Assembly: GCF_024227435.1 (NCBI RefSeq)
Contig: NZ_CP100445.1
Location: forward strand, 2,725,369 to 2,789,368
Direction: 5' to 3'
Length of the DNA stretch: 64,000 bases
Source of the DNA: Natrinema caseinilyticum
GTDB lineage: Archaea; Halobacteriota; Halobacteria; Halobacteriales; Natrialbaceae
Part shown: piece by piece, positions 53,911 through 63,041 of the stretch
How the letters are laid out: every line of letters starts with the position of its first letter
Position numbering within the stretch: position 1 is the stretch's first letter
The notes under the pieces: model-generated
What the model was told of the DNA's origin: nothing
What the model saw: the letters and a program-made list of their open reading frames with translations, nothing else
The model's database searches: none
Translations under genes and position numbers: made by a program

Positions 53911-55464
53911 TCAGTCGTCGCGGAGTTCGAACTTCTGGACCTTGCCGGTCGTCGTCCGCGGGAGCTCCCGCACGAACTCGACTTCCCGTGGGTGTTTGTA
54001 CTCCGCGAGGTTGGTCAGGCAGTACTGCTTGATGTCCTCGGGCGTCGTTTCGGCGTCGGGCGTCGGGACGACGAACGCTTTGACCGTCTCGCCACGGCGC
54101 TCGTCGGGAACCCCGACGACGGCGGCGTCGGCGACGTCCTCGTGCTCGAAGAGAAGTTCCTCGACTTCCCGCGGGTAGACGTTGTACCCCCCGGTGACGA
54201 TCATGTGCTTCTCGCGATCGACGACGTAGAAGAAGTCGTCTTCGTCCCAGTAGCCGACGTCGCCGGTGTGGAACCAGCGTTTGCCGTCGGCCTCAGTGAA
54301 GGCTTCCTCGTTCGCTTCGGGCAGCCCGTAGTACTCTTTCATCACGTTCGGTCCGTGAATAACGAGTTCGCCCGTAATATCGTGGAGATCCCGCCCTTCT
54401 TCGTCGATCGGCCCTTCCTCGACCCGCGGCACTTCCTCGAAGTCCTCGGTGACGATCTTCGCCTCGACGCCCTCGAGCGGCTGGCCGATGCTCCCCTTCC
54501 GGCGAGCGTCGTTCGTGTTTGCGTGGGTGACCGGACTGGTTTCGGTCAGGCCGTACCCCTCGTTGAGCTGGACGCCCCAGAGGTCCTCGAACCGTTCTAA
54601 GACCTCGAGCGGAAGGCTCGAGCCGCCCGAGTTGGCGAACCGAAGCGCGTCGAACTCGTACTCGTCGGCGTCGGGCTGATTGATCATGTCGTTGAACATC
54701 GCGGGGACGGCGAACATGATGCTGATCTCGTCGTCCTCGAGCTGGTCCATCACCGCCGGCGCGTCCCACTCGGGAACGGGGTAGTAGGTGCCGCCGCTGT
54801 ACATCGCGCCGTTCATCACGACCGACATCCCGTAGATGTGGAACAGCGGGAGGGTGCCGATGAGCCGGTCGCCGGCCTGGAAGCCGCCGGGCGGAGTGTC
54901 GGCGTTGGCTCGCGTCGTAAAGGCCAGGTTGTGATGGGTCAACAGGACGCCCTTGGGCGTGCCGGTCGTCCCGGACGTGTACGGCTGAACCGCGACGTCG
55001 TCGTCGGCACGTTCGACGACGGCTGTGGTGTCGTCCGCGAGGAACTCGTCGAATTCGGTCGCGCCGTCGACGTCGGCGCCCACGCTGATCACCTCTTCGA
55101 CGTCCGTGTCGTCTTGCACCGCGATGACGTTGGGAACGAGATCGGCCAGCGCGACGACCGCTTTCGCCCCGCTGTCGCCCAGCATGTGGCTGATTTCGCG
55201 GGCCTTGTACTGCGGGTTCATCGGAACGACGATCCCGCCGGCGCGCAGGGTGCCGTAGAACGCCATCACGAACTGTGGAAGGTTCGGCAGGTAGATACCG
55301 ATCCGGTCGCCCTCGCCGATCCCGTGATCGTCCAGCGCTCGGGCGAACTGGCCGGTGCGCTCCCAAAACTCTTCGTAGCTCAACTCGGTGTCGCCGTAGA
55401 CGACCGCGGCCGAGTCCGGATACTCCTCGACGGTCTCGGCGACATCTGTTATGAGGTTCGTCAT
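53911..55464 (-). CDS. Acyl-CoA synthetase (long-chain type)
   Basis: 517 residues. VQPYTSGTTGTPKGVLLTHH is the AMP-binding loop, NEGYGLTETSPVTHANTND the A5 motif, WFHTGDVGYWDEDDFFYVVD the hinge and TTTGKVQKFELRDD the C-terminal Lys motif. It activates a fatty acid to acyl-CoA. The acyl-CoA dehydrogenase downstream and the TRAP importer upstream on the same strand (95 bases away) suggest an uptake-activation-oxidation set (inference). Confidence 0.94.
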   Translation of the reverse strand: MTNLITDVAETVEEYPDSAAVVYGDTELSYEEFWERTGQFARALDDHGIGEGDRIGIYLPNLPQFVMAFYGTLRAGGIVVPMNPQYKAREISHMLGDSGAKAVVALADLVPNVIAVQDDTDVEEVISVGADVDGATEFDEFLADDTTAVVERADDDVAVQPYTSGTTGTPKGVLLTHHNLAFTTRANADTPPGGFQAGDRLIGTLPLFHIYGMSVVMNGAMYSGGTYYPVPEWDAPAVMDQLEDDEISIMFAVPAMFNDMINQPDADEYEFDALRFANSGGSSLPLEVLERFEDLWGVQLNEGYGLTETSPVTHANTNDARRKGSIGQPLEGVEAKIVTEDFEEVPRVEEGPIDEEGRDLHDITGELVIHGPNVMKEYYGLPEANEEAFTEADGKRWFHTGDVGYWDEDDFFYVVDREKHMIVTGGYNVYPREVEELLFEHEDVADAAVVGVPDERRGETVKAFVVPTPDAETTPEDIKQYCLTNLAEYKHPREVEFVRELPRTTTGKVQKFELRDD

Positions 55465-55559
55465 ACCTTGCTGTTGTATGTCCCGAACGTCACAAAAGGA
55501 TTGTTACTTCTCTTTGGACGCGACTAAAAAACAGACGGCGACGTGTCGCGGAGCTAGCT

Positions 55560-57707
55560 TCAGTCGCCCTCGAGCGAGGATGCCCGCTTCGACGTCGCTC
55601 GCTCGTGATCGTAACCGACGATCAGGTTCGCGTGGCCGAGGCCGGCGGCGATGACGACCCCGGCTGCAAGCTGGATCCCCAGGTCGACGGCGCCGGCCGC
55701 GTCCAGGACGGGCGCCAGCGGCGCCGCCCCGAACATGGCACCCAGGGCCGCGACGAGATAGAGCACACGAACGGGATACGAGAGGTCGTGAGCGCCGTCG
55801 AAGCCTATCGTTACCACGACGAGGGCGGTCGTCCCGGCGAGTACGAGCGGCAGGGCGATCAGCGTATCGGGCATCGACCAGTAGATGAGGCTGTTGTTCG
55901 CGATAAACGCGAACGGAATGACGAACCCTGGTGCGCCGATCCGAAGCGCTTGAACGCAGGACTGCGGGAAGCTCGCGTCGGCGATACTCGAACCGATCGC
56001 GACGGCGACGGCGACCGGGGGCGTGATCGCCGACAACATCGCGAAGTAGAACACGAACATGTGGGCGGTGATCTTCGGCACGCCGACGGCGATGACGCTG
56101 GGGACGATCAGCATAGCGACGAGGATGTACGCTGCCGGCGTGGGCATCCCGAGTCCGAAGAGGATGCTCGCGATCATGGCCATCACGAGCAGGAAGAAGA
56201 GGACGCCACCGGCGATCGAGACCATTTGCTGACTCAGGGCGCCGGAAAGGCCGGTCCCCTGGACCATCCTGAGGATGATCCCCAGCGACCCAAGAATACC
56301 GACGAGTGGGGCCATCTCGACCGCACCCTGCTTGAACCCGTCCAGCGTCTGTCTGGTCGTCCCGAGAACGTTCCAGACGATACCGGCGGCGGCGACGTTG
56401 CCGGTGTCGGCTTCGATGCTCCCGTCCGTCACCTCCACCTGCAAGACGTCGACCAGGAGGTTCCGGACGTACATCACGCCGACGATGGTCGCGACCGTGT
56501 ACAACCCTGCCGCAAGCGGCGTGTACCGGAGGACGACGAGCGTGTACATCAACACGGCCAGTGGGATCCCGAAGTGCAGTCCGGAGAGCAGGACGGTGTA
56601 ATCGAACGGCTCGATATCGTCCGTCGTCCAGCCGAACTTGAGGACGAGCAGGTAGACCGCGACGCCGACACTGATGTAGAACAGCGCCGCGGGGATGATC
56701 CCCGCGCGGATGATCCGCAAGTAGGACACGTTGAGGATGTCGGCCATCAGAAACGCGGCCACGCCCATCACCGGGGGAAGCATCTGTCCGCCGCTCGAGG
56801 CGACCGCCTCGATGGCGGCCGCGAAGTCGTCACGGATGCCCTGATCTTTGATCATCGGGATGGTGAAACTACCGGTCGTCGCAGTGTTTGCGGCTGCGCT
56901 GCCGGTGATCGATCCCATGACCATGCTCGCGACGACGGCGATCTGGACGACGCCGGTCCGGAGGCTCGTCCCCATCTCTCGGCCGACGCCGAGGACGTAG
57001 TCGAGCGCGCCGTACGCCTTTGCGATGCCGGCGAACATGATGAAAATCGCGACCCACGTCGAACCGATGCGCAGAATGAAGCTGTACGTCCCCATGAGCC
57101 CGATCGCACTCTCCCGGGAGATCCGACTGATACTCATCCCGCTGTGGTGGAAGATACCGGGCAGCAAGGGGCCGACGAAAGCGTAAACCAGCGAGAAGAC
57201 GACGACGGACGTGAAGAGATAGCCGAACGCCCGTCGGGTCGCATCGGTCATAATGAAGATGATCAACAGTCCAACCAGAATGTCGAGGGTCGAGTATCCG
57301 ATGGTATAGGCGGACTGCAGGCGACCGAAGTGATAGTGGACGTAGCCGGTCGCGAACAGCGACGCGAGCGCGAGGACGACCGCCGACACGGCGAGGAGCC
57401 GAGCGCCGTTTCGGCGAACCACCGGCGAATCGGGCATCACAGCGTTTAGCACCCTCCCCGTGAAGGGATCTCCGACGAGATACTCTCGCGCTTCCGTGAA
57501 GTAGTAGAGAGCCAGCCCGATACCGAGGAAGACGTTGGCGTACTTGATCGGCTCCGCGAACCGTAACGTGTGCGCGTAGTCGATGGTCAACGCCGTCAAA
57601 GCGACGCCGAAGACGTAGATCAGTCCGGTCAGTACGTCCACGACGGTGATCTCTCGCGGCGAGGGGAGGTGGTGGCGGATACGGTCGCGAAGGGTGGCAG
57701 CGCTCAT
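55560..57707 (-). CDS. TRAP transporter permease, fused DctQ-DctM type
   Basis: 715 residues with about 16-18 membrane segments: an N-terminal four-helix DctQ-like part (to about 190) and a DctM-like part of about 12 helices. GSITGSAAANTATTGSFTIP and SGGQMLPPVMGVAAFLMADI are hallmarks of the 4TM/12TM fusion family; LGMPTPAAYILVAMLIVPSV repeats the pattern in the second half. It moves an organic acid across the membrane using the Na+ gradient, which suits a halophile. It lies 12 bases after its binding protein (57720-58766). Substrates of TAXI-TRAP systems often include dicarboxylates. Confidence 0.95.
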   Translation of the reverse strand: MSAATLRDRIRHHLPSPREITVVDVLTGLIYVFGVALTALTIDYAHTLRFAEPIKYANVFLGIGLALYYFTEAREYLVGDPFTGRVLNAVMPDSPVVRRNGARLLAVSAVVLALASLFATGYVHYHFGRLQSAYTIGYSTLDILVGLLIIFIMTDATRRAFGYLFTSVVVFSLVYAFVGPLLPGIFHHSGMSISRISRESAIGLMGTYSFILRIGSTWVAIFIMFAGIAKAYGALDYVLGVGREMGTSLRTGVVQIAVVASMVMGSITGSAAANTATTGSFTIPMIKDQGIRDDFAAAIEAVASSGGQMLPPVMGVAAFLMADILNVSYLRIIRAGIIPAALFYISVGVAVYLLVLKFGWTTDDIEPFDYTVLLSGLHFGIPLAVLMYTLVVLRYTPLAAGLYTVATIVGVMYVRNLLVDVLQVEVTDGSIEADTGNVAAAGIVWNVLGTTRQTLDGFKQGAVEMAPLVGILGSLGIILRMVQGTGLSGALSQQMVSIAGGVLFFLLVMAMIASILFGLGMPTPAAYILVAMLIVPSVIAVGVPKITAHMFVFYFAMLSAITPPVAVAVAIGSSIADASFPQSCVQALRIGAPGFVIPFAFIANNSLIYWSMPDTLIALPLVLAGTTALVVVTIGFDGAHDLSYPVRVLYLVAALGAMFGAAPLAPVLDAAGAVDLGIQLAAGVVIAAGLGHANLIVGYDHERATSKRASSLEGD

Positions 57708-57719
57708 AACTGCGCCTCG

Positions 57720-58766
57720 CTATTCGTCACCGCGAACGTACTCGTCGCTCCAGACGCCGATCTCCTCGTAGAAGTCGGCCGCAGCCGGATGGAAGGGGAA
57801 CTCGTCGTACATCCGCGTCGTCCACCACTCGTCGTCCATATAGTAACCGAGATACGGGTGGTCCTCTTTCATCTCCTCGCGGTGTTCGTGCATCGTCTCG
57901 AGGAAGTCGTAGACGTAGTCGTACTCGAGATCGCCGCGAACGACGAAGTTGTACGGGATGTTGATTCCGATCGCCTCGCCGGGCGCGTGCGCGTATCCGT
58001 CGAACTTGGTCATGTCGATCGGTTCGATCGGAATGCCCTGTTTGTTCTCGAGTTCGCTAACGGCACTGTCGGGCCACTCGAGAATGCGGGTGTCGACGGT
58101 CTGTTTCATCTCCTGGATCCACGACGCCTCGAAGTCGAAGTTGGAGATCGTGATCGCGCCGACGTCGAGTTGCCCTTCTTGCATCGCTCCGGCCTGCTCG
58201 CCGTAGCCGACGCTGATCTGCTCGTAATCGTCGACGACGATCTCGAGCGCTTCGGAGAGAGTCTCACGCGTTCCCGACTCGCCCGGCGTCGGTGATATCC
58301 GAGCGCCAGATTCGACGTCTGCGAGCGAGGTCCAGTCGTTGTTCGTCACGAACAACCACGGGAGGTCGTTGTAATGGAAGATCTGCTGGGGCGTATACTC
58401 GAGACCGCCGTACGGCTCGTCCCCGTTCAGAATCTTCTGAGCGGAGCGGTGTTGGATCATCCCGATGTCGGCCTCGCCCCGGCCGAGTCGGCCGATATTG
58501 TCCTCCGTTCCCTCGCTCGGTTGCGCTTCGACCGTGATCTGCTCGGCGTGTTCGTCCACCGTCGCGGCGATTCCCTGACTGGCCGCGTAGGTTCCGGTTT
58601 CCGACGCGGCGGTGACGATCGTGAGATTCGAACCGTCGCTCCCCTCGCCGAGGCCCTCGTCGAGGGAATTGAGACAGCCTGCCATCGCAGCCGTGGTGCC
58701 GACGCCGGCGGCGAGGAACGCGCGACGGTTCGTGAACGTGTGCATGCGGTTGCGGTCATCTACCAT
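57720..58766 (-). CDS. TAXI-family TRAP substrate-binding lipoprotein (Tat-exported)
   Basis: 348 residues from ATG 58766, which follows GTTATTATC (58788-58796) at leaderless distance; MHTFTNRR (ATG 58745) is an alternative. NRRAFLAAGVGTTAAMAGC is a Tat signal with lipobox, so the mature protein is anchored by a lipidated Cys. The mature start LTIVTAASETGTYAASQGIA and QPSEGTEDNIGRLGRGEADI are typical TAXI motifs. It captures the solute for the fused permease downstream. The divergent glutaryl-CoA dehydrogenase hints at a dicarboxylate (inference). Confidence 0.94.
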   Translation of the reverse strand: MVDDRNRMHTFTNRRAFLAAGVGTTAAMAGCLNSLDEGLGEGSDGSNLTIVTAASETGTYAASQGIAATVDEHAEQITVEAQPSEGTEDNIGRLGRGEADIGMIQHRSAQKILNGDEPYGGLEYTPQQIFHYNDLPWLFVTNNDWTSLADVESGARISPTPGESGTRETLSEALEIVVDDYEQISVGYGEQAGAMQEGQLDVGAITISNFDFEASWIQEMKQTVDTRILEWPDSAVSELENKQGIPIEPIDMTKFDGYAHAPGEAIGINIPYNFVVRGDLEYDYVYDFLETMHEHREEMKEDHPYLGYYMDDEWWTTRMYDEFPFHPAAADFYEEIGVWSDEYVRGDE

Positions 58767-59260
58767 GACATGGAATCTTCTAACGGGGATAATAACGATA
58801 ACGATGTAAGATAGGTCCGTGTTAAACGCTTCCAAAAGAATGTTTATCCACTCGAAACCTTACAAAATAAGGAGAAAACGATTGCTCGAGCGGCGAGACG
58901 GGACGCTTCGCCGACGGCTCCACCGTCGTCGAGGCTTCCAGTCGCTGGTGGTCCGGTACTGGTACTGCCCGATAGATTCTCTCGTCGGAGGGAGTCATTA
59001 TTCCTTCGACAACTGGCGGCGAGCATCTCTCTTCGGATTAGCAATAAAAAAACCAATGTGTCGTGGGAGTCTGGAAAGTCAGATTTGTGAACGTTTGGCC
59101 ACAGAAGAGATTCCACACGGCGAACGCCACGGTCGAGGTCCTGCAATCTCGAAGATGTACCGTTTGACGCTCCGAAACTGGCCCTCGTTCCCGTCTCGAC
59201 GACCGGTTACGAGACACCCCGTATCGCAATACCTATTGTGCCATTCCCATAGGTCTAGGT
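58767..59260. other. 494-base divergent gap between TRAP and glutaryl-CoA dehydrogenase genes
   Basis: The left end holds the TRAP promoter. Sequence between about 58800 and 59240 is less GC-rich than the genes, and its open frames are not protein-like for this organism. It ends with an inverted repeat (59231-59254) overlapping the dehydrogenase promoter. Confidence 0.5.
59231..59254 (+). promoter_or_regulatory. TATA-like element inside an inverted repeat before gcdH
   Basis: ACCTAT (59231-59236) and ATAGGT (59249-59254) are 12 bases apart. The left arm overlaps the presumed TATA position, 27 bases before ATG 59261, so a protein bound here would block transcription. Confidence 0.4.
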
Positions 59261-60424
59261 ATGCTGGATTTCGTTCAGCTCGAGGAAGATCTAGACCAGG
59301 AAGAGCGGATGATCCGGGACACTGCCCGGGAGTTCGTCGAGGAGCACGTCAAACCCGATATCGGTGAGCACTTCGAGAACGGGACGTTCCCGAAGGAGCT
59401 CATTTCGAAGATGGGCGAACTCGGCTTCTACGCACCGAACCTCGAGGGGTACGGCTCGCCGAACGTCTCGGAGACGGCCTACGGGCTCCTGATGCAGGAA
59501 CTCGAGGCGGGCGACTCGGGCCTGCGCTCGATGGCGTCGGTCCAGGGGGCGCTCGTCATGTATCCCATTCACTCCTACGGGAGCGAAGAACAGAAAGAGA
59601 AGTGGCTGCCGGCGATGGGTGAGGGCGATGCGATCGGGTGCTTCGGATTGACGGAGCCCGAACACGGTTCGAACCCGTCCGCGATGGAGACCCGAGCCGA
59701 ACGCGACGGCGACGGCTACGTTCTGAACGGCTCGAAAACGTGGATCACGAACTCCCCGATCGCGGACGTCGCCGTCGTCTGGGCGCGCGACCGTTCGACC
59801 GAGGGCGAACCGGTCCGCGGATTCTTAGTCGAGACCGATCGCGACGGTATCACGACCAATAAGATCACCGAGAAGCTCTCGCTACGGGCCTCTATCACCG
59901 GCGAAATCGGCCTCAACGACGTCCACGTGCCCGAGGAGAACGTCCTGCCCGGCGTCTCCGGCATGAAGGGGCCGCTGTCCTGTCTCACGCAGGCCCGGTA
60001 CGGGATCGCCTGGGGCGCCATCGGGGCCGCCCGCGACTGCTTCGAGGAGGCCCGCCAGTACGCCCAGGACCGCGATCAGTTCGGCGGTCCGATCGGTCGA
60101 TTCCAGCTTCAACAGCGCAAGCTCGCCGAGATGGGAACCCAGATCACGCTCGCGCAACTCCTGGCCTACCGGCTCGCCGAACTCAAAGAGCGCGGCGAGA
60201 TGCGACCGCAGCACGTCTCGATGGCGAAGCGAAACAACGTCCGGATCGCGCGCAACCAGGCCCGGATCGCCCGCGAGATGCTCGGCGGCAACGGCATCAC
60301 GACCGACTACTCGCCGATGCGCCACATGGCCAACCTCGAGACGGTCTACACCTACGAGGGCACCCACGATATCCACACGCTCATCCTCGGTGAGGAGTTC
60401 ACCGGCATCGCCGCCTACCAGTAG
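59261..60424 (+). CDS. gcdH: Glutaryl-CoA dehydrogenase
   Basis: 387 residues. Specific features point to glutaryl-CoA dehydrogenase rather than a generic member: DSGLRSMASVQGALVMYPIH carries Arg89, matching the Arg that binds the distal carboxylate of glutaryl-CoA in known enzymes. LTEPEHGSNPSAMETRAERD follows, and the ending is VYTYEGTHDIHTLILGEEFT with catalytic Glu366. It oxidises and decarboxylates glutaryl-CoA to crotonyl-CoA, a late step of lysine, tryptophan and aromatic degradation. A TATA-like element 27 bases upstream sets the start. The TRAP importer is divergent and an IclR gene lies downstream. Confidence 0.92.
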   Translation: MLDFVQLEEDLDQEERMIRDTAREFVEEHVKPDIGEHFENGTFPKELISKMGELGFYAPNLEGYGSPNVSETAYGLLMQELEAGDSGLRSMASVQGALVMYPIHSYGSEEQKEKWLPAMGEGDAIGCFGLTEPEHGSNPSAMETRAERDGDGYVLNGSKTWITNSPIADVAVVWARDRSTEGEPVRGFLVETDRDGITTNKITEKLSLRASITGEIGLNDVHVPEENVLPGVSGMKGPLSCLTQARYGIAWGAIGAARDCFEEARQYAQDRDQFGGPIGRFQLQQRKLAEMGTQITLAQLLAYRLAELKERGEMRPQHVSMAKRNNVRIARNQARIAREMLGGNGITTDYSPMRHMANLETVYTYEGTHDIHTLILGEEFTGIAAYQ

Positions 60425-60552
60425 CGACACACCCGTTCCGATACGTCTCGTCGGGTATCTCCGGCTTTCCACTCCCGTCGACCCGAGTTCGAATTCGTCG
60501 CCCCCGGCTCCGAATCGAATCGATCGTGATCGATTCACCAGGCAGAATCTCC

Positions 60553-60569
60553 GTTCCAGAATTCGAAAT
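60553..60569. promoter_or_regulatory. Weak IclR-operator-like site before the second iclR
   Basis: GTTCCAGAATTCGAAAT; ten of 17 positions agree with the reverse complement of the site at 61494-61510. It abuts the probable TATA region of the gene at 60600, as the site at 7812 does for the first iclR gene. Confidence 0.3.
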
Positions 60570-60599
60570 ACTGATTGCGATTTGTGAAGACGCTCACGT

Positions 60600-61370
60600 A
60601 TGAGCCCGGAGCGGGACGAGGCCGACACAGACGGCATCGGCGTATCGACGACGCGGAAGACGTTCGCGATCATCGAGGCCCTCGAGGAGGGGGAGGGCGT
60701 TACGATAGCGCAACTCACGCAGCGGACGGAACTCCCGAAGAGTACCGTGTATCGTCATTTACAGACGCTCACCGATCTCGGGTACGTGATCGAACGCGAC
60801 GGGCGGTACTACGTCGGCTTTCGGTTCGTCGAACTCGGCGAGCAGGCTCGTTCCCGGAAGATGGGATACACGGCCGCCAAGCGGGCGGTATTCGAACTCG
60901 GGCAGGAAACCGACGAGCTCGCGGTCTTCATCGTCGAGGAGGACAACGAGGCCGTCTACGTTCATCGATACGGCAGCCTCTCGAACACGATGATCGGCCA
61001 GCGCCGGCCACTGCACTCGATGGCGTCCGGAAAGGTCATTCTCGCGGAGTGGGACGACGAGTCCGTCGCCGAGTACGTCAGCGACGTCGGCCTCGAGGCG
61101 GTCACGTCGAATACGATCACGGACCCCGACGCATTGAGCGACGAACTCGAGGAAATTCGCTCGCGGGGGTACGCGGTGAACGACCAGGAACACATGGACG
61201 GGCTTCGCGGTGTCGCCGTCCCCGTGTACACGCCCGGTGACGACTTTCTCGGTGGGCTGTCCGTATTCGGTCCGACCAGCCGCTTTACCGACGACTACGT
61301 TCACGACGACCTCCCACCCAAACTCAACGACAAGGCCGGCGAGATCAAGGTCACGCTCGCGTACAGCTAA
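60600..61370 (+). CDS. IclR family transcriptional regulator
   Basis: 256 residues. Winged HTH at about 17-80 (GVTIAQLTQRTELPKSTVYR with recognition part KSTVYRHL, wing YVIERDGRYYVGF). Effector domain at about 95-250 (GQRRPLHSMASGKVILAEWD, and GLRGVAVPVYTPGDDFLGGL). The recognition helix differs from the paralogue at 7008-7781 by only a few residues (STVYRHL against STVHAHL), so both may read similar operators. It follows gcdH by 175 bases on the same strand and may control it and the TRAP importer (inference). Confidence 0.95.
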   Translation: MSPERDEADTDGIGVSTTRKTFAIIEALEEGEGVTIAQLTQRTELPKSTVYRHLQTLTDLGYVIERDGRYYVGFRFVELGEQARSRKMGYTAAKRAVFELGQETDELAVFIVEEDNEAVYVHRYGSLSNTMIGQRRPLHSMASGKVILAEWDDESVAEYVSDVGLEAVTSNTITDPDALSDELEEIRSRGYAVNDQEHMDGLRGVAVPVYTPGDDFLGGLSVFGPTSRFTDDYVHDDLPPKLNDKAGEIKVTLAYS

Positions 61371-61493
61371 CGGACTCGGATCGATCAGCCGAACCCCGTC
61401 TTCGCCCGACGAACTGGCCGTCGGCGCCCCGGCCGGTCGCAGTATCTGGAACACGACTCTCGGAATCGATACCGACGGCGCGAGAACTGATGT

Positions 61494-61510
61494 GTTTCAA
61501 TCTGCGGAAC
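61494..61510. promoter_or_regulatory. Candidate IclR operator downstream of the second iclR
   Basis: GTTTCAATCTGCGGAAC. It agrees with the site at 7812-7828 in 13 of 17 positions. A related GTTTCGAAAACTGAAC follows at 61515-61530. It lies between iclR and rdfA, 97 bases before the rdfA start. Confidence 0.5.
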
Positions 61511-61606
61511 ATATGTTTCGAAAACTGAACTAGCTGTTCCGGTCGGCGGTTTCTGACGACCGGTCGGTTCGAAATGACTTTCCGTCACTCGCTTCATCGT
61601 CGTGTA

Positions 61607-62224
61607 ATGACCACGTCATCCGAGCGTCCGGGCCCGGATCCGAAGGTACTCCGCCTCATTCGAAAGTACGGACTCGAGGGCGTCGGCGACGAACTCGAGG
61701 CCCAGTGGACCCACCCCGAGAACCGGACGAGCCTGCGGGAACTCGCCGATTCGTTCAACGAGCGGCTCCTCCGAGCCGCACTCGCCGACGCCGACGTCGA
61801 GACGCTGACCGACGACGTCAGTCGACTGTACGCCTTGCTGTCCGGTACCGACGGAAGCCGCGGCGAACAAACCGTCGCGACACGGCGACTCGAGCGTGCG
61901 GGCGTCGACGTCGAGACGCTGACCGACGAGTTCGTCTCCTACGGGGCGATCAGATCGTATCTCACCGGCTACCGGGACGCGTCGCTTCGGACTCCCGACG
62001 ACGATGCTCGGGAGACGGTTCGCGGTACCATCGAGGGTCTCCGACAGCGAACGGTCGCGGTGACCGAAAGCAAACTCGCGCGGCTCCAAGATTCCGATCA
62101 CCTCCGGGTCGGCACCCACCGCGTTCTCGCCGACGTCCGGGTCTTCTGCGAAGAGTGTGGGCGCCAGTACGACGTCGCCACGCTCCTCGAGAGCGGCGCG
62201 TGCGACTGTGACAACCGACAGTAA
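61607..62224 (+). CDS. rdfA: Rod-determining factor RdfA
   Basis: 205 residues. It matches my memory of the haloarchaeal RdfA family over its length: KVLRLIRKYGLEGVGDELEA, SLRELADSFNERLLRAALAD, an RLERAGVDVETLTDEFVSYG stretch, then a C-terminal zinc-finger-like Cys pair set (VFCEECGRQYDV and GACDCDN). RdfA is linked to rod-versus-disk cell shape in Haloferax volcanii; its molecular action is not settled. The acidic central part lacks membrane segments, so it is cytoplasmic. I use ATG 61607; an in-frame ATG at 61574 is possible. No TATA box at leaderless distance is obvious. Confidence 0.85.
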   Translation: MTTSSERPGPDPKVLRLIRKYGLEGVGDELEAQWTHPENRTSLRELADSFNERLLRAALADADVETLTDDVSRLYALLSGTDGSRGEQTVATRRLERAGVDVETLTDEFVSYGAIRSYLTGYRDASLRTPDDDARETVRGTIEGLRQRTVAVTESKLARLQDSDHLRVGTHRVLADVRVFCEECGRQYDVATLLESGACDCDNRQ

Positions 62225-63041
62225 GCCCGCTGGAGCGAAGTCCGTTCAGAATCCGTAACAATCGTACTATTGTTATGGGTCCTGGGGAACCCGCGTCTCT
62301 CATCTCCCGAACCGGAATTTTGTTCATACCAATACATACATTGCAAATTGTCAGTATGGCTTTCTAGGGCCGTTCTACATGGCGTCGGTGCGAGGTGATT
62401 ATAGCAGCTGACAGTCGTTTACCTGTTGCTCGAGTCGACCGAAGACGGCCGATTCGTGGCTCGATCGCCACCGCCAGCGGTCGTCGATAGCCGGACTGCT
62501 CGTCCGTCCGACCGACGCGTCAGATCAACTGGGGCGGTCAGAATTCACGTTTCGACGTTTTGCGCCCGTTGGTTTTCGCTCGCTGTGCGCTCGCTACCCG
62601 GCTCGAGTGGCGGCGACCGAGGGCGATCGAATCGCGGTTAGCATCACGTCAGCCCGACGAGGACCGAGGCGGCCATCTCGAATAATATGGGAAATCTGCC
62701 AAAACGAAGAAACAATATTTTTATCAACATTCGAGGCTCTGTCGCGCATCGAACTCCATCTTGAGCGCGTGCATCTCATCGCTCTCCATCGCCGAACCGG
62801 TGGCTGCGCTCGTACCGTCGCATCTCTCGCCGGCGAGTCTCGCAGCGGCGGTCGACGGGGTCGAGGGTGGCCTCGACCGAAAGCGGATCCGCGTCTCTGC
62901 GCGAGGTGTGTGGACGACCCGGCGACCGACAGGGCCGTGCCGAGAGCGATCCGTGTGGCCCGATCGCAGGCCAGCCGTTCGAGCGGTTCGCCGGTCAGTT
63001 GGGTACTCGATTTCAGATCGGCAGCCTCCGCGACGTCGTCG
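62225..63041. other. 817-base convergent gap without a supported gene
   Basis: Between the stops of rdfA and the glucanase gene. It holds the hairpin 62256-62275, AT-rich patches at 62300-62360 and 62680-62735 (AATATTTTTATC near 62711), and otherwise GC-rich sequence whose frames are Arg/Ser-rich and not protein-like. Confidence 0.5.
62256..62275. terminator. Hairpin after rdfA, possible terminator
   Basis: TAACAAT and ATTGTTA arms (7 bp) around a CGTACT loop, 32 bases past the rdfA stop. It is AT-rich and without a T-run, so termination is uncertain; a protein site is the alternative. Confidence 0.4.

Noticed and set aside
55605..57449. A 614-codon frame rich in Asp, Glu and His
   Set aside because: It is antisense to the TRAP permease; its charge pattern mirrors the hydrophobic codons of the permease helices.
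59669..59684. tRNA T-arm-like GGTTCGAACCC
   Set aside because: It lies within the glutaryl-CoA dehydrogenase coding sequence and no acceptor stem or D-arm surrounds it.
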